The translations under genes and the position numbers were made by a program. Shown piece by piece: positions 21,401 through 31,751 of a DNA stretch of 64,000 nucleotides. This DNA is from Agelas oroides. Lineage: Eukaryota > Porifera > Demospongiae > Agelasida > Agelasidae. The DNA lies in assembly GCA_949130485.1 (NCBI GenBank), contig OX422188.1, positions 7,379,443 to 7,443,442 on the forward strand, read 5' to 3'. The notes below the pieces were generated by a model, which was not told where the DNA came from, made no database searches, and saw nothing but the letters and a program-made list of their open reading frames with translations. The stretch's first letter is position 1. Every line of letters starts with the position of its first letter.

Positions 21401-24400
21401 AATGGCTATCGCTTTGTAGCTCTTTTAACGCTCTATCTACTGATACTAGTTTCATTAAGGCTGGAGTTTGCTATCACATCCCTATAGAATTCAATTTTCA
21501 TAATTCATTACCGGTACTCATGCGCGTCACGTAACAGTTCGCTGAGTACGGTTCTTTGTACCATAGATTGTAAACCTACGTAGGTTTACAATCTATGTTT
21601 GTACCATGGTAAACAAAAAGCAGCCAATCACATTCGTTTGTTTGAGTGCGATATATCTCATATCGCACTGGTTGTAGGTTGATATAATTATGATTTCATA
21701 TTGCATCTTCTTTGGAGGCATAACATTGTTTACTAGTAATGTACAGGTACATAGAAATTTACACAAAAACAATTTCAATGAGTAATGATAAACAACAATG
21801 GAATGCATGTGAAAATACAAAAATTAGTGACTAATGGTTGCCGTTCTGCATGATAGTGATGGCACTGCGTTCCGAAAGTTCCCGAGTGGAGCCACGCTGG
21901 GTTGTCTCGTTCCCAGACCACGCGCGCGCGGGGAGGCGCTTGATAAGGTAATGGGCGGAGTTCATTGAAGGTCGCTGCCTTTGTCGTTCGGCCATTCCGT
22001 CGTTCGGGCGTTTTGTTAGCCTCGTTCCCAGCTAGCCTCGTACCCAGTCCTCAATCACAGCTATCGTCGCTTGCAGTACGGATAACGCGGAGAAGGCCTG
22101 GTGAAAATTATCACGTGATGTATGCCACTGACGTAACAACATAATTTTTTGATATTTTTCGCTACGTCACGAGGTAACTGCACAAAGCCGACTTGGACGG
22201 ACTGGAGCTCGTGCGGGACGTTTATCCAACGAATTTCATGTTTAGACGAAGACGAATAAGAACAGAACGCGAAACAAGAGTAGAATTTGACGGTTGCAGA
22301 GCGCTAGAAGCTGTACGACGAACCTGGAGCGCGACCAGCTGTTGCCAACGGTTCTAGAGGTTGGTTTTGAAGTCGCTATGACACTAGCTTACTCTTCGTT
22401 CTTCGCGCTTTACATATATTATTTCTTTCCATACGCTATCGATCGATATCGATCGATATCGTGGCTACTGCCGCATAATAATTCCAGTCTTGTTCCCAAG
22501 ATATCGTTCGCCTGGGTACGAGGCTACAAAATTTTTTACTAACTAGCATGTGTGACGTAACAATGGCATAGATCACGTGACAATTTTCACCAGGCCTTCT
22601 CCGCATTATTCGTACTGCAAGCGACGATAGTTGTGGTGGAGGACTGGGAACGAGGCTAGTTCCCAGCCCCTGTGCGTTCATCGCTTGCAGTACGAAATTC
22701 GCGCAGAGGGCCTGGGCTCGTTCATCACGTGATGTGTGCCGCAGGCGTCATTTTACGTCACACCAGATATAGCAAAATCGCTGTGTTGCAGAGATAACCA
22801 CAAATGGAGTTGGAAGAACCTGAAACAGGTCACGCGCATACGGTAGACTACAATAGTCAACTCGAGCTGAAGAAGACGAAGAGCCGAAATCCAGGTTCGA
22901 CCTAGTAACACGATGTGGCAAGGTATCTGAATGTATACGTCTACTATCCAGCTAAGCATGGCAGCTTGTGCTCTTGGGCTGCCGAGACTTTTAACACTTA
23001 GGTAAGTTCGCACGCGAACCATTACTGTGATCTCGGGGGCCTCTTTCAACGGTAAACAAGGCGCTAGCTCGTCTATGACATCATTGATTCTAGTAGAAGG
23101 GTCGTGACGTAAGCTGCGGCACACATCACGTGATGAACGAGCCCAGGCCCTCTGCGCGAATTTCGTACTGCAACCATAGATAATAGAGCTATGAACATTC
23201 AGTGCTTTATTATCTATGCTGCAACGAACGCGCAGGGCATGGGAACGAGGCTAGCGTTTTGTCGTTCGGCCGTTCTGTCGTTCGTTCGTGTTACTCGACA
23301 CAGGAAGTTGAGCACGTTCTTGAGTGAACAGTTGTAGCTTGTTCACTGTCGTTTTCGTGACACAGCCAGGGGTTAGTCAATAGTCTGCGGCTCAGGTAAC
23401 TGCGCTCTGAGACCGTCGAGCTCGTTCATCGTGTTGATGAGTGTGTAGTTGCTTCGCGAAGTTTCCAGGAGTTCCGCGTTTCTGTCACCTCTCCAAGAGA
23501 TTTGTAGTAGACCTTATCCACGTACGATAATTTTGAGATTACGTCATTAACTTCCGGATGGCAAATTGCAAAAGGAGGGAAGGGCGCTCTGTTTTACAGC
23601 CGGTTTGCTGTGAACGATGGCAAAGGGCGAAGAGTACAGTGAGGATTCTCATGACGCAGAAGCGATCCTAGCTCACTACCGAGTAGATAAACTATCCAAA
23701 CGCTTTTACGAGCTGTAGGTAGTAGCAGTAATAAACTACTTCCACAAGTACTACTATAAGCTGTCGCCTACCATTTCTGTCGTTTAGTAGCTTTTTCCTA
23801 CAATCTCATCAAGTTTGGGGCCTCGGAGAATCAAAAGAACCGAACCCTACTTCCTTTCTCGCCTCTTCGCCCACACCCGTACACACGGCAGCTAATGGAC
23901 ATTCGTGCGCTTTTGCCATCCGGAAGTGAATGACGTAATTATAAAATGGTCGCGCGGATAAGGTCTATACTGCAAAATTATTGTAAGCGCATGACGAACT
24001 GTCCACTTTTTATTGGGGCGAGCCTGAGCGAGCCCCACACTAGCGTGACTGCATTGTGCAGGCGTGTGTGTAACTATCTATGCTTGTTTGTTTGGACCGA
24101 CCACTTACCGGAAATTTTAAAGAAATTTTAAATCTGCGGACATACGAAAATTGTACGCGCTAGCCACTCCACAGTTTGAGGAAATGACATTACTCCACTT
24201 TGTGCAGCACTACTCGATGCCAAAGAGTGTAGGTGAGGAACCAGTAGCTAGAAGGAAGATGGTTGTGGTGAGGGTGCGGCCCCACTGCTCTCCTGACACA
24301 GATGGTCCACAGTATGAACAGTACTGCCAGCAAAAGCTGATGCTACACAAGCCTTTCTGAGAGTACCAGCAGCTCAAAGCTGGACATGACACTTTTGCTG

Positions 24401-27100
24401 AGGCCTTTGCTGGCTCCCTTCAGTCAGGCAGCATCCCTCCATCTCTGGAGGACGATCTGTATCGGTTACAGCAGCAGCAACAGCAACAACAGGATCCAGG
24501 TGAGTCTGACAGTGATAGTGAGGAACTTAGTGACGAGCAGGGCCAGCACAACCAAGCTAGGGAAGAGTGGATGCTGCTCTGCTCCAACCTGCAACAGTCA
24601 GCTGAGGAGCAAGAGGTAACACAACAGTCCACAGACTGGACAGCTGCGGCACAGCTTTACCCTAACTTAGAAGAGGCGCCACGTTTCATCACACATGCCA
24701 AGGAGAATGCTCAGCTACAAGTAACCACTTCAACTGCTGATCCTGAACGCTTGCAAGGTAAGCAGCGACTGGTGTACGATGCAGTTTGTAGTCACATGCA
24801 GGCAGAAGATCCTGAGCCTTTGCGGATGATTGTTTCTGGAACAGCAGGTACAGGTAAGTCATTTCTCATTCACTGCTTGAAGGCACTTCTTTTAGACCGC
24901 TTGCGTGTTATGGCACCAACAGGGGTAGCAGCTTTCAATGTAGGCGGTGTCACCTTGCATTCTCTCTTGCATCTGCCAACACGTGGAGAGTTCAAGGCAT
25001 TGGAAGGTGAGCAGCTTCAGCAACTTCAGCAAAGTTTTAGTGGTGTGGACTACCTCATCATTGATGAGATGTCCATGTTAGGTAGGAAACTCTTTGGGCA
25101 GGTTGACCAGAGGCTTCGTCAGGCTTTTCCACATCGTGCTGGTGAGGCTCTGGGAGGGTGCTCCTGTTTGCTTGTGGGGGACTTTGGCCAGCTTCCTCCA
25201 GTTATGGACCTCCCCCTCTACTCTGCTGTACCTAGGTCAGCCATTGCTGATCTTGGGCGTAGCACATACCAATTGTTTGCCAAGGCGGTAGTGTTAACTG
25301 AGGTTTTGCGACAGGATGGACAGGACAGAGAACAGGTAAGATTTCGAGAACTGCTTCTTCACTTAAGGAATGGAGAGGTAAGTGTTGCAGATTGGGAGCT
25401 CTTGATGACGCAATGTCGTTCTCGGGTGGACAGTGATGCTTTTGGTGATGCCCTTCACTTGCACCCCACAGTACAAGCTGTAGCTGAATACAATGTTGCC
25501 AAGCTTCGTAACACTGGAGAGCCTATTGCCACCATCAAAGCTGTTCACACTGGTCCCAATGCCAGTAAAGCATCTTCAGAAGACGCTTCAGGACTTGAAC
25601 CAATTATCTGCCTTGCTCATGGTGCCAGGGTTATGCTCACCTCTAACCTATGGACAGATGCTGGCCTTGTAAATGGAGCAATGGGAACAGTCCAGGCCAT
25701 TTGTTACCAGAGTGGAGGTCCACCTAGCCTTCCTTTAGCGGTGATGGTGAGGTTTGATAAATACTGGGGTCCAACATTGCATGATGGAAGTGTTCCAATT
25801 GTCCCTCAACGACGTACTTGCTCAATACTAGCCACTGAACAGTCTCCCTCACCAGTTGGAAGTATGAGTTTGACACTTGTATTGCATGTTCCTTACCAAA
25901 GAGCAGATATTTAACATCATGAATGAAGGAACTGAAAGAACAGAACAAACTCTTTTTAGTACTGTAGAAATGTGCCAGTTTTAATTTAGGTCTTTTCCCA
26001 CGAGCTTTTTTCCCCACCGAACACTGTAAAAAAAATTAGGTTACTTTAACCATATTTGTAGGTTATCTCAGTTGCACCGAAGTGGTATATACATATCATT
26101 ATCAGAAGTCTCAGGAATGCTTCTAAAAAGGTTTCCTGAAATTCCATCCAAGAACTTCTTTAGTTAAATTAGTTTTTTCTATCAGAAGTCCTATTTGGCT
26201 ACATTACTGGCATTTCTACCATAAGTATGCAACCAAACCTTTTCCAGAAATGTTAATTGATAGGTGTTCTGAAAAGAAGACTGGGTTTAATTAAAAGAGA
26301 AGCTTCTCAACATTTTGATTTTAAGGTCTTCAGAAGACTTGCTTGGAAGTATTCCTTGAACTTCATGATGTGTACACCATACACATGCAACTGAGATAAC
26401 CGAAATATGGTTGAAGTAACCTAAATGTTTTTACAGTGAAAGGGTTTTTGCTCTGGGTTTTTTCCCTTGATTCATGTAGAGCCGGCATGAATCTAAATCA
26501 AACCTTTATCTCGGCCCCTGGCACCTGTATGCAGTGTGATTGCATATGATATATGCATTTGTGTGCACACATTTGACTTTTTAATAAACAAAAATACTTT
26601 TAAAACCCATGTGAATGGTGAATGGATATGCATGCAGGAGGATGCTTTACTTGACAAGTTATATCACCCTGCTCACCAGTGACATTGACATCATCCCTGT
26701 AAATTTATCAGCTTGCTCAGGCTCGCCCCCACAATGTTATGCATTTCCACTAGTACCCTGCTACTACGTAAGCGCGTTGCTATGCCCCATGGTACAAGTC
26801 GGTTATACAACTCGGTGTCGGTCCCTACGGTATACACCAACCTCGGACCTGCGGCCCTCGGTTGTGTATATCCCGTAGAGACCTCCACCTCGTTGTATAA
26901 CCTATACATACTTACTTGTGTGGATCAAACTTGGCGAATCTTGCCCAGTCTTTCTCGCTGGACGTGTAGGCTGCCATCAGTTTTTTCATGTGGTCCACGT
27001 CCACACAATCGGAGGAGAAAGCCTCGCGAATACTCCTGGTCAGGGCTTCCCACGACACTGACGCCATGTCGGTTGCTGATACTGCTGCTGAAGGAATCAA
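12413..27100 (-). CDS. CDO1-like: Cysteine dioxygenase, copy a
   Basis: The exons on the minus strand are 27100-26916, 15551-15310 and 12591-12413. Together they give 201 residues, the usual length. The enzyme oxidises cysteine to cysteine sulfinate with an Fe(II) held by three His. Visible residues are IHSH and SHC in exon 2 (two iron ligands and the thioether-forming Cys), LH in SIGLHCVEN (third ligand), Tyr in SLQLYWPP (cross-link partner) and Arg in YTRILV. Intron 1 is 11.4 kb and packed with mobile elements; intron 2 is 2.7 kb. A nearly identical compact copy lies at 39431-42749. Compared with that copy, this one has lost several residues that are conserved in animals (LHR to LHC, SHTD to SNTN, HLY to QLY). 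It may be drifting, although the frame is intact. An in-frame downstream Met at 27067 is an alternative start. Confidence 0.9.
12906..13611. mobile_element. TTAA-flanked MITE (piggyBac-like), 706 bp
   Basis: Perfect termini GGTTACGGGATAC...GTATCCCGTAACC are flanked by TTAA at 12902-12905 and 13612-13615. TTAA duplication is typical of piggyBac-type transposition. The paralogous position in the duplicated segment (about 40005) lacks this insertion. Confidence 0.8.
13616..14497. mobile_element. Second TTAA-flanked element abutting the first
   Basis: Imperfect termini GGTGGCAGG...CCCGCCACG are flanked by TTAA at 13612-13615 and 14498-14501. It shares the central TTAA with its neighbour. The paralogous site (about 40010) reads CCTAAGTATATATG without it. 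No coding sequence was recognised inside. Confidence 0.6.
14966..15001. repeat. 36-bp foldback with Mutator-like ends
   Basis: TAGCCTCGTTCCCAGGC runs almost directly into GGGTACGAGGCTA. It is absent from the paralogous position near 40500. No perfect target duplication remains. Confidence 0.7.
15909..16415. mobile_element. Mutator-like MITE, 9-bp duplication TATAGCTGG
   Basis: Starts TAGCCTCGTTCCCAGGCC and ends with its inverse. TATAGCTGG flanks both sides (15900-15908 and 16416-16424). Most of its length is a long inverted repeat. Confidence 0.9.
16428..17662. mobile_element. CATAG...CTATG element, 7-bp duplication CTGGCAC
   Basis: Ends CATAGATAATAGAGC and GCTCTATTATCTATG, extended by imperfect inverted GGATTGGAAACGG. 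CTGGCAC flanks both ends (16421-16427 and 17663-17669). Copy B of the host repeat has the uninterrupted site GGCTGGCACGG near 38095. A Mutator-like element sits at 16440-17013, 12 bp inside the left end. Confidence 0.85.
16440..17013. mobile_element. Mutator-like MITE nested in the CATAG element
   Basis: Ends TAGCCTCGTTCCCAGGCC and inverse. AGATAATAG is duplicated at 16431-16439 and 17014-17022. Sub-terminal sequence with TCACGTGATG is shared with the element at 22017-23253 and the fragment at 34500. Confidence 0.92.
19021..19340. repeat. 55-bp tandem repeat
   Basis: About four close units containing CTTACCACATGGCATGTCTG plus two or three diverged ones, in intron 1 of CDO-a. The related segment 19440-19575 is repeated at 19835-21180, where a pogo-like element interrupts it. 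Confidence 0.85.
19599..19817. mobile_element. Small hAT-like element with poly-G core
   Basis: Ends AGCAGGGGCGGAGA and TCTCCGCCGCTGCT are inverted. The interior contains a G run (19614-19637) and a GGGGGCTCAGCCCCC hairpin. Similar ends occur at 41556-42099. No clear target duplication. Confidence 0.5.
19856..21096. mobile_element. pogo/Tigger-like non-autonomous element
   Basis: Termini CAGTAAAACCTCC...GGTTTAACTG are flanked by TA on both sides. Sub-terminal GAGAGGTTGTCC and related GTCCGCTTTTCGG motifs recur inverted. It splits a repeat whose intact copy is at 19440-19570, fixing the insertion at a TA. About 20050-20140 holds GGAATGTCAATTTG repeats. No intact transposase frame. Confidence 0.7.
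21562..21597. mobile_element. 36-bp perfect palindrome with 7-bp duplication
   Basis: CATAGATTGTAAACCTAC is followed directly by its reverse complement. TTTGTAC flanks both sides (21555-21561 and 21598-21604). Same ends and duplication length as 16428-17662 and 23175-23218. Confidence 0.8.
22033..22658. mobile_element. Mutator-like element inserted into the end of another
   Basis: TAGCCTCGTACCC...GGGAACGAGGCTA is flanked by GTTCCCAGC on both sides (22024-22032 and 22659-22667), that is, by part of the host element's own terminus. Confidence 0.88.
23175..23218. mobile_element. 44-bp CATAG...CTATG foldback, 7-bp duplication
   Basis: CATAGATAATAGAGC...TTATTATCTATG with CTGCAAC on both sides (23168-23174 and 23219-23225). 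The host Mutator-like family has the uninterrupted ACTGCAA(G/C)CGAACGCGC elsewhere. Confidence 0.85.
23508..23967. mobile_element. TIR element with TAGACCTTATCC ends
   Basis: Arms of about 55 bp: TAGACCTTATCC, ATTACGTCATTAACTTCCGG and GGATGGCAAA are inverted at the right end. A short ATG frame of 33 codons begins at 23619 and a GTAGGT donor-like site follows. A second element at about 33434-33670 shares the core ACTTCCGGAGGGCAAA. Confidence 0.6.
24121..25914 (+). pseudogene. PIF1-type helicase relic, probably from a Helitron
   Basis: The frame is continuous from 24121 to 25914 except for a TGA at 24358-24360. The context HKPF-stop-EYQQL suggests a CGA to TGA change. Motifs: Walker A GTAGTGKS, Walker [11 protein letters not shown], sensor [10 protein letters not shown], and VLTEVLRQ. 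This is the PIF1/RRM3 superfamily 1B helicase, widespread as the C-terminal domain of Helitron Rep/helicase proteins. No Rep domain precedes it, and the closing motif VI region is missing after SMSLTLVLH, so both ends are truncated or frameshifted. It lies antisense in intron 1 of CDO-a. A domestic PIF1 gene is unlikely because introns are absent and the ends are broken. Confidence 0.85.
26022..26438. mobile_element. MITE with CACTGTAAAAA ends
   Basis: CACTGTAAAAA, TTAGGTTACTT, AACCATAT and GGTTATCTCAGTTGCA at the left are inverted at the right (TGCAACTGAGATAACC to TTTTTACAGTG). Arms are about 60 bp. No target duplication longer than 2 bp seen. Confidence 0.7.
26801..26903. mobile_element. 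Foldback next to the CDO-a exon 1 splice donor
   Basis: GGTTATACAAC, GTCCCTACGG and TATACACCAAC at the left are inverted to the right arm. Its end is about 12 bp from the donor of CDO-a exon 1 (26916). CDO-b has no insertion here. Confidence 0.6.
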
Positions 27101-27133
27101 TACTTCACTACTATAGTATTTAGTACGGTACTT

Positions 27134-27664
27134 TGATGGCTTTGTTGTACTAGAGACAGGAATAACAGGGGCCGGGCGGACGGAAGAGGGTGTCAGACTG
27201 AGTCTCCCCTTCTCGCTGTAGTGTTTGTTAATAATTAACTATATAGTCTGAGCATGCTCGTTACGGTATTGTTTCTGTATCCTGTTCTAGAACATTCCAG
27301 CTGAGCATGTGTAATTCTGAGTATAAAAACCCTGATTTTTTCATTTCTGTGTGCACGACACCACACCCGCGCGAAGTGGAAAGCTCTGTAAGGCTCTGAA
27401 AACACTAGTTTTGAGCCTGGACCCCCGTTAAAATGGCACTCGAACGTCGACGAGTCCTCAAAGCACGCATGAAAGTCGTAGACTGTACTGGTAGACTACA
27501 CAAACATCGACAAGATGTTCGCGCGAAGCGCGGTGACTCCAAGTAAAGCTTTGGAAAAGCTGTTTCTGAGTTTTGACACTCGTAAAAAAGCAGCGACCGG
27601 GTCGAATGTGAACGAGTCCATAACGGGTGTTCGAACGTCGACAAGATGCTCCGAATAGGGTTGG
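27134..27664. other. Unassigned sequence upstream of CDO-a
   Basis: Homology with CDO-b upstream DNA stops near 27133. The segment holds a TATAAAAA box at 27322-27329 on the plus strand, facing away from CDO-a. Part of an LTR or a promoter is possible, but I see no second LTR or downstream gene. Confidence 0.3.
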
Positions 27665-28827
27665 TATGAATGTACTTTATGTAGAAAAAGACCCCTATAC
27701 TGATCCCTATACTATATGGGTCTTTCTTATGTACTACTACTTATGGGTCTTTTTTATGTACGAAGTTCCCTATACTATATGGTCTTTTTTATGTACAAAG
27801 CCTCCTATATATGGGCCGTTTTATAGGAAAAGGGCCCTTAGGGTGAAATTTATGAATATTCAGTAGCTCTAAATATGTGAAATACGAAATTTTTGACGAA
27901 ACTGGGATTATTGCAATTTTGAGTTGCCACAATCCTGAGGTTAAACATATGCATACTCCCATGTCAGAAAGCGTTCACTAAGTGGGAAATATCCACATGG
28001 CATGCGGAATGCAGCTGTATTTCTGGTAAGTTGCCTAGCTATAACTGTAGAACATTTAGTAGTGTCACCACTTTACATGTTTTATACAGCTGCTATGAGC
28101 TATAGCTACTACTAGTGATGACATAAGCATTCTAGCATGTGAAGATGCATTCACTGAACAGGATGAGGAATTCTATGGGTTTGCTTTGGAGTGCCCAGGA
28201 ACACTTACCGTCATGGCAGAGGTTCTGATGTAACTAGTGAAGATTAATTGGATCTTGGCACTGTGATTGCTAGAGGAGTTTTAAATGAGGGTGACCAGCC
28301 AAATGTTATTATGCCTAATTTTGACAATGCAAGGAAGCTAGCGCAAAAAGAGCTTGAAAGTGAATATGTTTGCTCAAACAGTTATTTTCCTGAGGATTAA
28401 ATGTACTCAATTCAATTGCAAATGGATGAGCTAGGAGAACCAGAACATCATACACACACATGTCCACATTCAGCATCAAACATTTGTCAAACTTTAAACT
28501 GTCATTTCTCAAAGTTGTCTTTTGTACACGAGTTGGTTTTAAGAAATATAACATGGCAATGATAAGTTATTTCAACAAGCATTCTTTGCCAGGAAAGTGT
28601 TAAATACTAAAGTATAATTTGGTGCATAAACATGCAAATTTCCAGATTTCACCCCAAAGACCCATTTCCTATCAAATGGCCCATATATGGGTCTATCTTA
28701 TGTATTGCTCCACCCATTCTACATAAGCCATGATGGTCCCTATATATCATAGCTACTATTATGGGTCCATCTATGTACACCGATTATTGTGGGGTCTTAC
28801 TCCTGTACATAAGAGATGGTCCCTCCA
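27665..28827. mobile_element. AT-rich element with inverted ATGGGTC arrays
   Basis: TATGGGTC(T)TTTTTATGTAC motifs at 27700-27840 reappear inverted and degenerate at 28660-28820 (GACCCAT, TGTACATAAG). The centre is AT-rich with no preserved frame. Confidence 0.4.
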
Positions 28828-30365
28828 TCAGAGAGTCGGTAGACTCTCTATGTAGGGATGGCGCCGACGCGCAATATATGCAATACTTAAGGAAAAGCCG
28901 TATAACTTCACCACAAACACGCTAAAAGCTTATTTAAGCGCCCAGGCTTCCTCTCTTTGAGTGCCTTTGTAATCAGCAAGACTCATACAAGTGGCCAAAA
29001 GCCAAGACAGCTAAACACAAAAGTGCGCGCTAGCAAAAATGCCATTAAATTTTTCTTTCTTCGTTAGGACTTTTGTTCAAACAACAATAACTCAAAAACG
29101 GTTCAAGCACTCACCGTAATTTTAGTACGAAACTGATGCTTATCACAGCGCGGAGCTCTACGACCACTCAGCGTCTACATAGCTTCAAATTCACCCTGGT
29201 CAACAAAAGCCATTCACAACACTCTGAGGCTGCTGTGCGGTGCTTAGGACGCCATTTTCTAATTTTGTACGCATGCGCACACGAAGTCTCGTTCCCAGAC
29301 CAAAGACCACAGTCATTGGTCTGGAAGCGAGACTAGTACACAAGCAAAATCGCCAGCGGGCAGTACGCATGGCTGTCACGGTCTTTTCCTCCTGCCGGCA
29401 TTGGGCAAGGCTTATGAACACTACGTAGGTAAGGCGCTGCTTTCAGCTGCCTACTTGTAGCTACACTAAAAATAGCCTACTCACAGCTTTTAATATTGAA
29501 CTGTAAAGCTAGGATGGTCAGTTGTCAGTATGATAGTAGTTTCTGTGCTGCAGCTGGTCAGTCGTCATGTGATTGACAACTGAAATTGGTTTCACGAAGT
29601 TTTGTAGGAAGAGTGGTTGGCCCTTCATCAGGTTCTAGCTGGCTATATTACACATAATTATTTAATACATGCCTGGAACCACTACTAAACTGTCAATGCC
29701 GTTTCAAGTTCTGGTGTTGTGATTACACTTGAAATAGGCTTAGGTCTAACTGTAACTGAGATTAACATCAAAAAAGTACAGAAACAAGACTTAAAAACTA
29801 AAAAGGTGTAGGGATGGCATGCCAAAAAGTAGGCAAACAAGGTAGGGATAAAGGTCAACATATTGGCAAAGCCCCATCCCTACATCTTTTTCACACTACA
29901 GCTGATGCAATGCTGCTAGATCATATTAGCCTCGTTCCTGAGCCAACATGTGGGAGAAGGAATGTGGCCTGGGGACGAGGTTAAAACCATGCCATGTACT
30001 TTAACGACACTATCATAAGTCTGCAGTCTACTCCAACTCACTTTAAGTTGTTGAAGAGGTTCCATATAACATAATGCTACCAAGAGGGTCATACTAGCCT
30101 CATTACCAGGCCATGTGGGAGGAGGAAGTGGCCTGAGAACGAGGCTACAGCCATGAACTGCTAGTAATAATTTACAAGTTCACAACCTTATTAAAGTTGT
30201 GAACTTGTGGTATGTTTTAGGAAGACCCCCATGCACTAACTGTAGTGTGAAAAAGATGTATGGATGGGGCTTTGCCAATATGTTGACCTTTGCTTTCATG
30301 CGTTATCCCTACCTTGTTTGCCTACTTTTTGGCATGCCATCCCTACATCTTTTTACATTTTTAAC
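28828..30365. mobile_element. Element R, copy A
   Basis: Begins TCAGAGAGTCGGTAGACTCT after an A, exactly like copy B (37541). It ends in the long hairpin with arms about 29780-29905 and 30243-30365 (ATGTAGGGATGG). It contains a short TCTCGTTCCCAGACC foldback (29289-29334) shared with copies B and C. Confidence 0.75.
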
Positions 30366-30472
30366 GTATATTTGGCGACAGTCCGAAAACGGACGATTAA
30401 CATACCGTTGTAATCCGCTTGGGCCACTATATATTTGATGCAACCCTGACAGGTTCGAAAAACCGTTTGTAG

Positions 30473-30560
30473 AATCATAGATAATAGAGCCAAATGGATT
30501 GGCAACGGCAAAAAAATTTACGGCCAAACCCGGGCAAAACGCAGATGACGTCACGTCCTA
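30473..30560. mobile_element. Left end of a CATAG element, right end lost
   Basis: CATAGATAATAGAGC, ATTGGCAACGG and CGGGCAAAACGC match the left end of 16428-17662. The following sequence to about 30850 also resembles it (TTTTCTGGAAA.TAAACA). No right terminus found. Confidence 0.6.
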
Positions 30561-30990
30561 TCCTTGGTACGGCACACCCATTGAAGTTACGGTGAGCAGG
30601 CATGTCAGGAAATGCTTACTAACAGGCTTATCTCCTGTGTAGGGTATTGTACGGTAGGTCCAAGCGTATCTATCGATTATTGCACAGTATCTGCATGCTC
30701 TGGTAAATAATTGTGCTATGCTTGGCTGTGAATTAATCGTAGAAACGCTAAAATAATAGTTTTGTAGTTTTTTCTGGAAACTAAACAAGGCTATCCCATG
30801 TTGCAAGCGGTCATAACGTGTAAGCAATAGCCAAGAATACAATAGAATGGTATGTAATACAACACACAGTTTCGTGCGAGGCCTTGAAGGGTGTAAATAA
30901 TGTGAAAAGTCTCGTAGTTTTCTAGAAAGATCGGTGCACTAGGTTAGGTCAAGTCTGCTGGTACAGTATTAGCAGTAGAGTGTCAAGTGC

Positions 30991-31468
30991 TAGTCTCGCA
31001 AGCCAGACCCAACCAACCCTAGCGCGGATCGCTTTCAGTATCACGCACGGGGAAGGAAGGGTCTGGTGACTTTCGGTAGGTTTCCGTGTGCAAGTGGAAT
31101 GCATTAACGCAGAAAGTCACGAGGTTAATATTCGATAAAGCCATTAATTAAGTAGGTGCTATGAGCGCTAGCGTGGGTAACGGGGGACAATATTCACTAG
31201 TGAATATTGTCCCCCCCGGACATTATTCACCGGTGAATAATGTCCCCTCTATAGTGAATAATGTCCCCCCTCGTGCATGCGCTTTCAAGGTGGTCTGCGG
31301 GCAAGGTGGTCTGGCATTTTTATTTGCTAAGTTTAGAGCATTACAACTGGCAGCAGTGGGAACATGCATGGACCTGACAACAGCAGCGCGACCCACAATC
31401 GGAGGTGAAATACAGCTCGCAAGGATACGCTTTAAAGTCTCGTGTGGCTGGACCCAACTGCGAGACTA
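30991..31468. mobile_element. TIR element TAGTCTCGCA...TGCGAGACTA with GGGGGACA palindromes
   Basis: Inverted ends TAGTCTCGCA and TGCGAGACTA. Inside, 31182-31270 is a series of palindromes built from GGGGGACAATATTCAC and GGACATTATTCACC. The same motif recurs at 31752-31915. The ends resemble the Mutator-like variant at 52311-52653; no duplication seen. Confidence 0.55.
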
Positions 31469-31751
31469 GATACGCTTAGCCTCGTATCCAGGCCTTCTGG
31501 ACTTGTGTTTGTCATTCACAGAAGCTTACCTTTCAGGGTTCTTTCCCTGCAAGCGACAAATGCTGGGGTAAGAATGTCCAGGGTAAGAGTCTAGGAGACA
31601 CTGCATAAATCATCCCACTCCAGATCTATGCATAAATCGACTGTGTGCCAAGAACGCCGTACGCATGGCTCCATAGTCTCGCAGGCCTGTATGGCTTGTG
31701 AGGCCACTCCAAATTACTAGTGCCTGAATTCCCGCAGATGACCTAGTTCTA

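Larger units (their letters stand above)
22017..23253. mobile_element. Mutator-like element carrying two later insertions
   Basis: GCGTTTTGT is duplicated at 22008-22016 and 23254-23262. The left end is split 16 bp in by another Mutator-like element (22033-22658), and the right end holds a 44-bp CATAG element (23175-23218). The remaining body matches 16440-17013. Confidence 0.9.

Noticed and set aside
27134-27664. LTR with TATA box
   Set aside because: No matching second LTR, primer-binding site or retroelement frame seen.
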